DNA of 64,000 nucleotides from Diphasiastrum complanatum. Its lineage: Eukaryota > Streptophyta > Lycopodiopsida > Lycopodiales > Lycopodiaceae. The stretch covers positions 57,797,600 through 57,861,599 of the forward strand of contig CM055096.1 of assembly GCA_029204225.1 (NCBI GenBank), in the 5' to 3' direction. Every line of letters starts with the position of its first letter. Positions within the stretch are counted from its first letter, which is position 1. Position numbers and translations under genes: made by a program. Below the pieces are notes generated by a model. The model saw only the letters and a list, made by a program, of their open reading frames with translations. It made no database searches and was not told the origin of the DNA. Positions 63,570 to 64,000 of this stretch are shown one piece after another.

Positions 63570-64000
63570 GTAGAAGAAGAAAGGCCCGAAGCCATCGAAA
63601 CAAAATCCGAAGTTGACACAATGTTAAGAGCAGTCGAATCAGCCGACAAAGAAGAAGCTGTTTTGCAGATACTATGAGCGTTCCAACCATGAGATCCAAG
63701 ACTGTTGCATATTACAAGCAAAAAACAACAGCAAGGGACAGTCGAATCAAGTGGCAAATGAACTGTAGAAGCACTACATCCAATTCAAGAAGCGGATCAT
63801 GATGCCTTCATGACAAACCATCAAGAAGCATCCAATGATAGCACTTGGTTCTTGGATTCCGGAGCCACACAACATATGACCAGCCATATCGACTTTCGAG
63901 TCCTATATGCCTTACAGTACCAAACAATATGTCCACCTTGGCGATAATAGCACACAAGCTATCAAAGGTAAAAGTACAATAAGATTAAGCTTTGCAAATG
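63570..64000 (+). pseudogene. Copia gag-protease fragment, runs off the window
   Basis: A CCHC-like knuckle (CRYYERSNHEIQDC, about 63,674) leads to the protease motif WFLDSGATQHMTSH with intact catalytic Asp at about 63,858. A frameshift follows within 30 bp, and the rest (YVHLGDNSTQAIKG in another frame) continues to the window end. Same family as the copies at 44,674-46,000 and 47,487-50,880. Confidence 0.8.

Overview
Organism. This is nuclear DNA of a land plant. The evidence is plant-type spliced genes with GT-AG introns, Copia and Gypsy LTR retrotransposons with tRNA-Met and tRNA-Asp-like primer sites, long CT, CA, GA and AT microsatellites, and a conserved plant-specific protein family encoded at 8.5-10.6 kb. 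The AT-rich composition and the dense nesting of retroelements would fit a large plant genome such as a fern or other non-seed plant or a gymnosperm. I cannot fix the lineage from sequence alone. There are no bacterial features, CRISPR arrays or operons.

Layout. 0-7.2 kb: decayed Copia pieces, a MITE-like hairpin, a Gypsy reverse transcriptase relic and a 343-bp-offset tandem duplication. 8.5-10.64 kb, minus strand: one intact five-exon host gene (478 codons), with a probable 5' UTR intron and a leader or promoter reaching towards 12.2 kb. 12.26-14.06 kb: GC-rich and GA-rich low-complexity DNA. 14.27-14.99 kb: two independent tandem duplications. 15-22.5 kb: mostly featureless, with one LINE-type remnant. 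22.79-40.2 kb: a dead Gypsy element (LTR, gag, protease, RT-RNase H, integrase, degenerate third ORF, LTR). A very young, apparently intact Copia element (27,935-33,795) is nested in it. 40.295-43.129 and 58.230-61.068 kb: arms of a near-identical 2.8-kb inverted repeat. Each arm carries a full copy of a two-exon gene for a secreted His/Pro-rich protein. 43.1-58.2 kb (the spacer): a patchwork of broken Copia elements in both orientations, plus a decayed intron-containing ORF resembling a transposon protein. 61-64 kb: a dispersed repeat of about 460 bp and another Copia gag-protease fragment.

Working relations. Three transcription units look capable of making protein: the conserved plant gene, the duplicated secreted-protein gene (two copies with identical proteins), and the polyprotein of the young Copia. 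Everything else recognisable is a retroelement relic. The most unusual items are the inverted gene duplication whose outer edge lies inside a Gypsy leader, the extra 3' ORF and repeated CTCG(C/T)(A/G)GA motif of the Gypsy element, a Copia derivative whose RT region is replaced by an unrecognised ORF, and the unidentified multi-exon transposon-like pseudogene at 55-57.2 kb.
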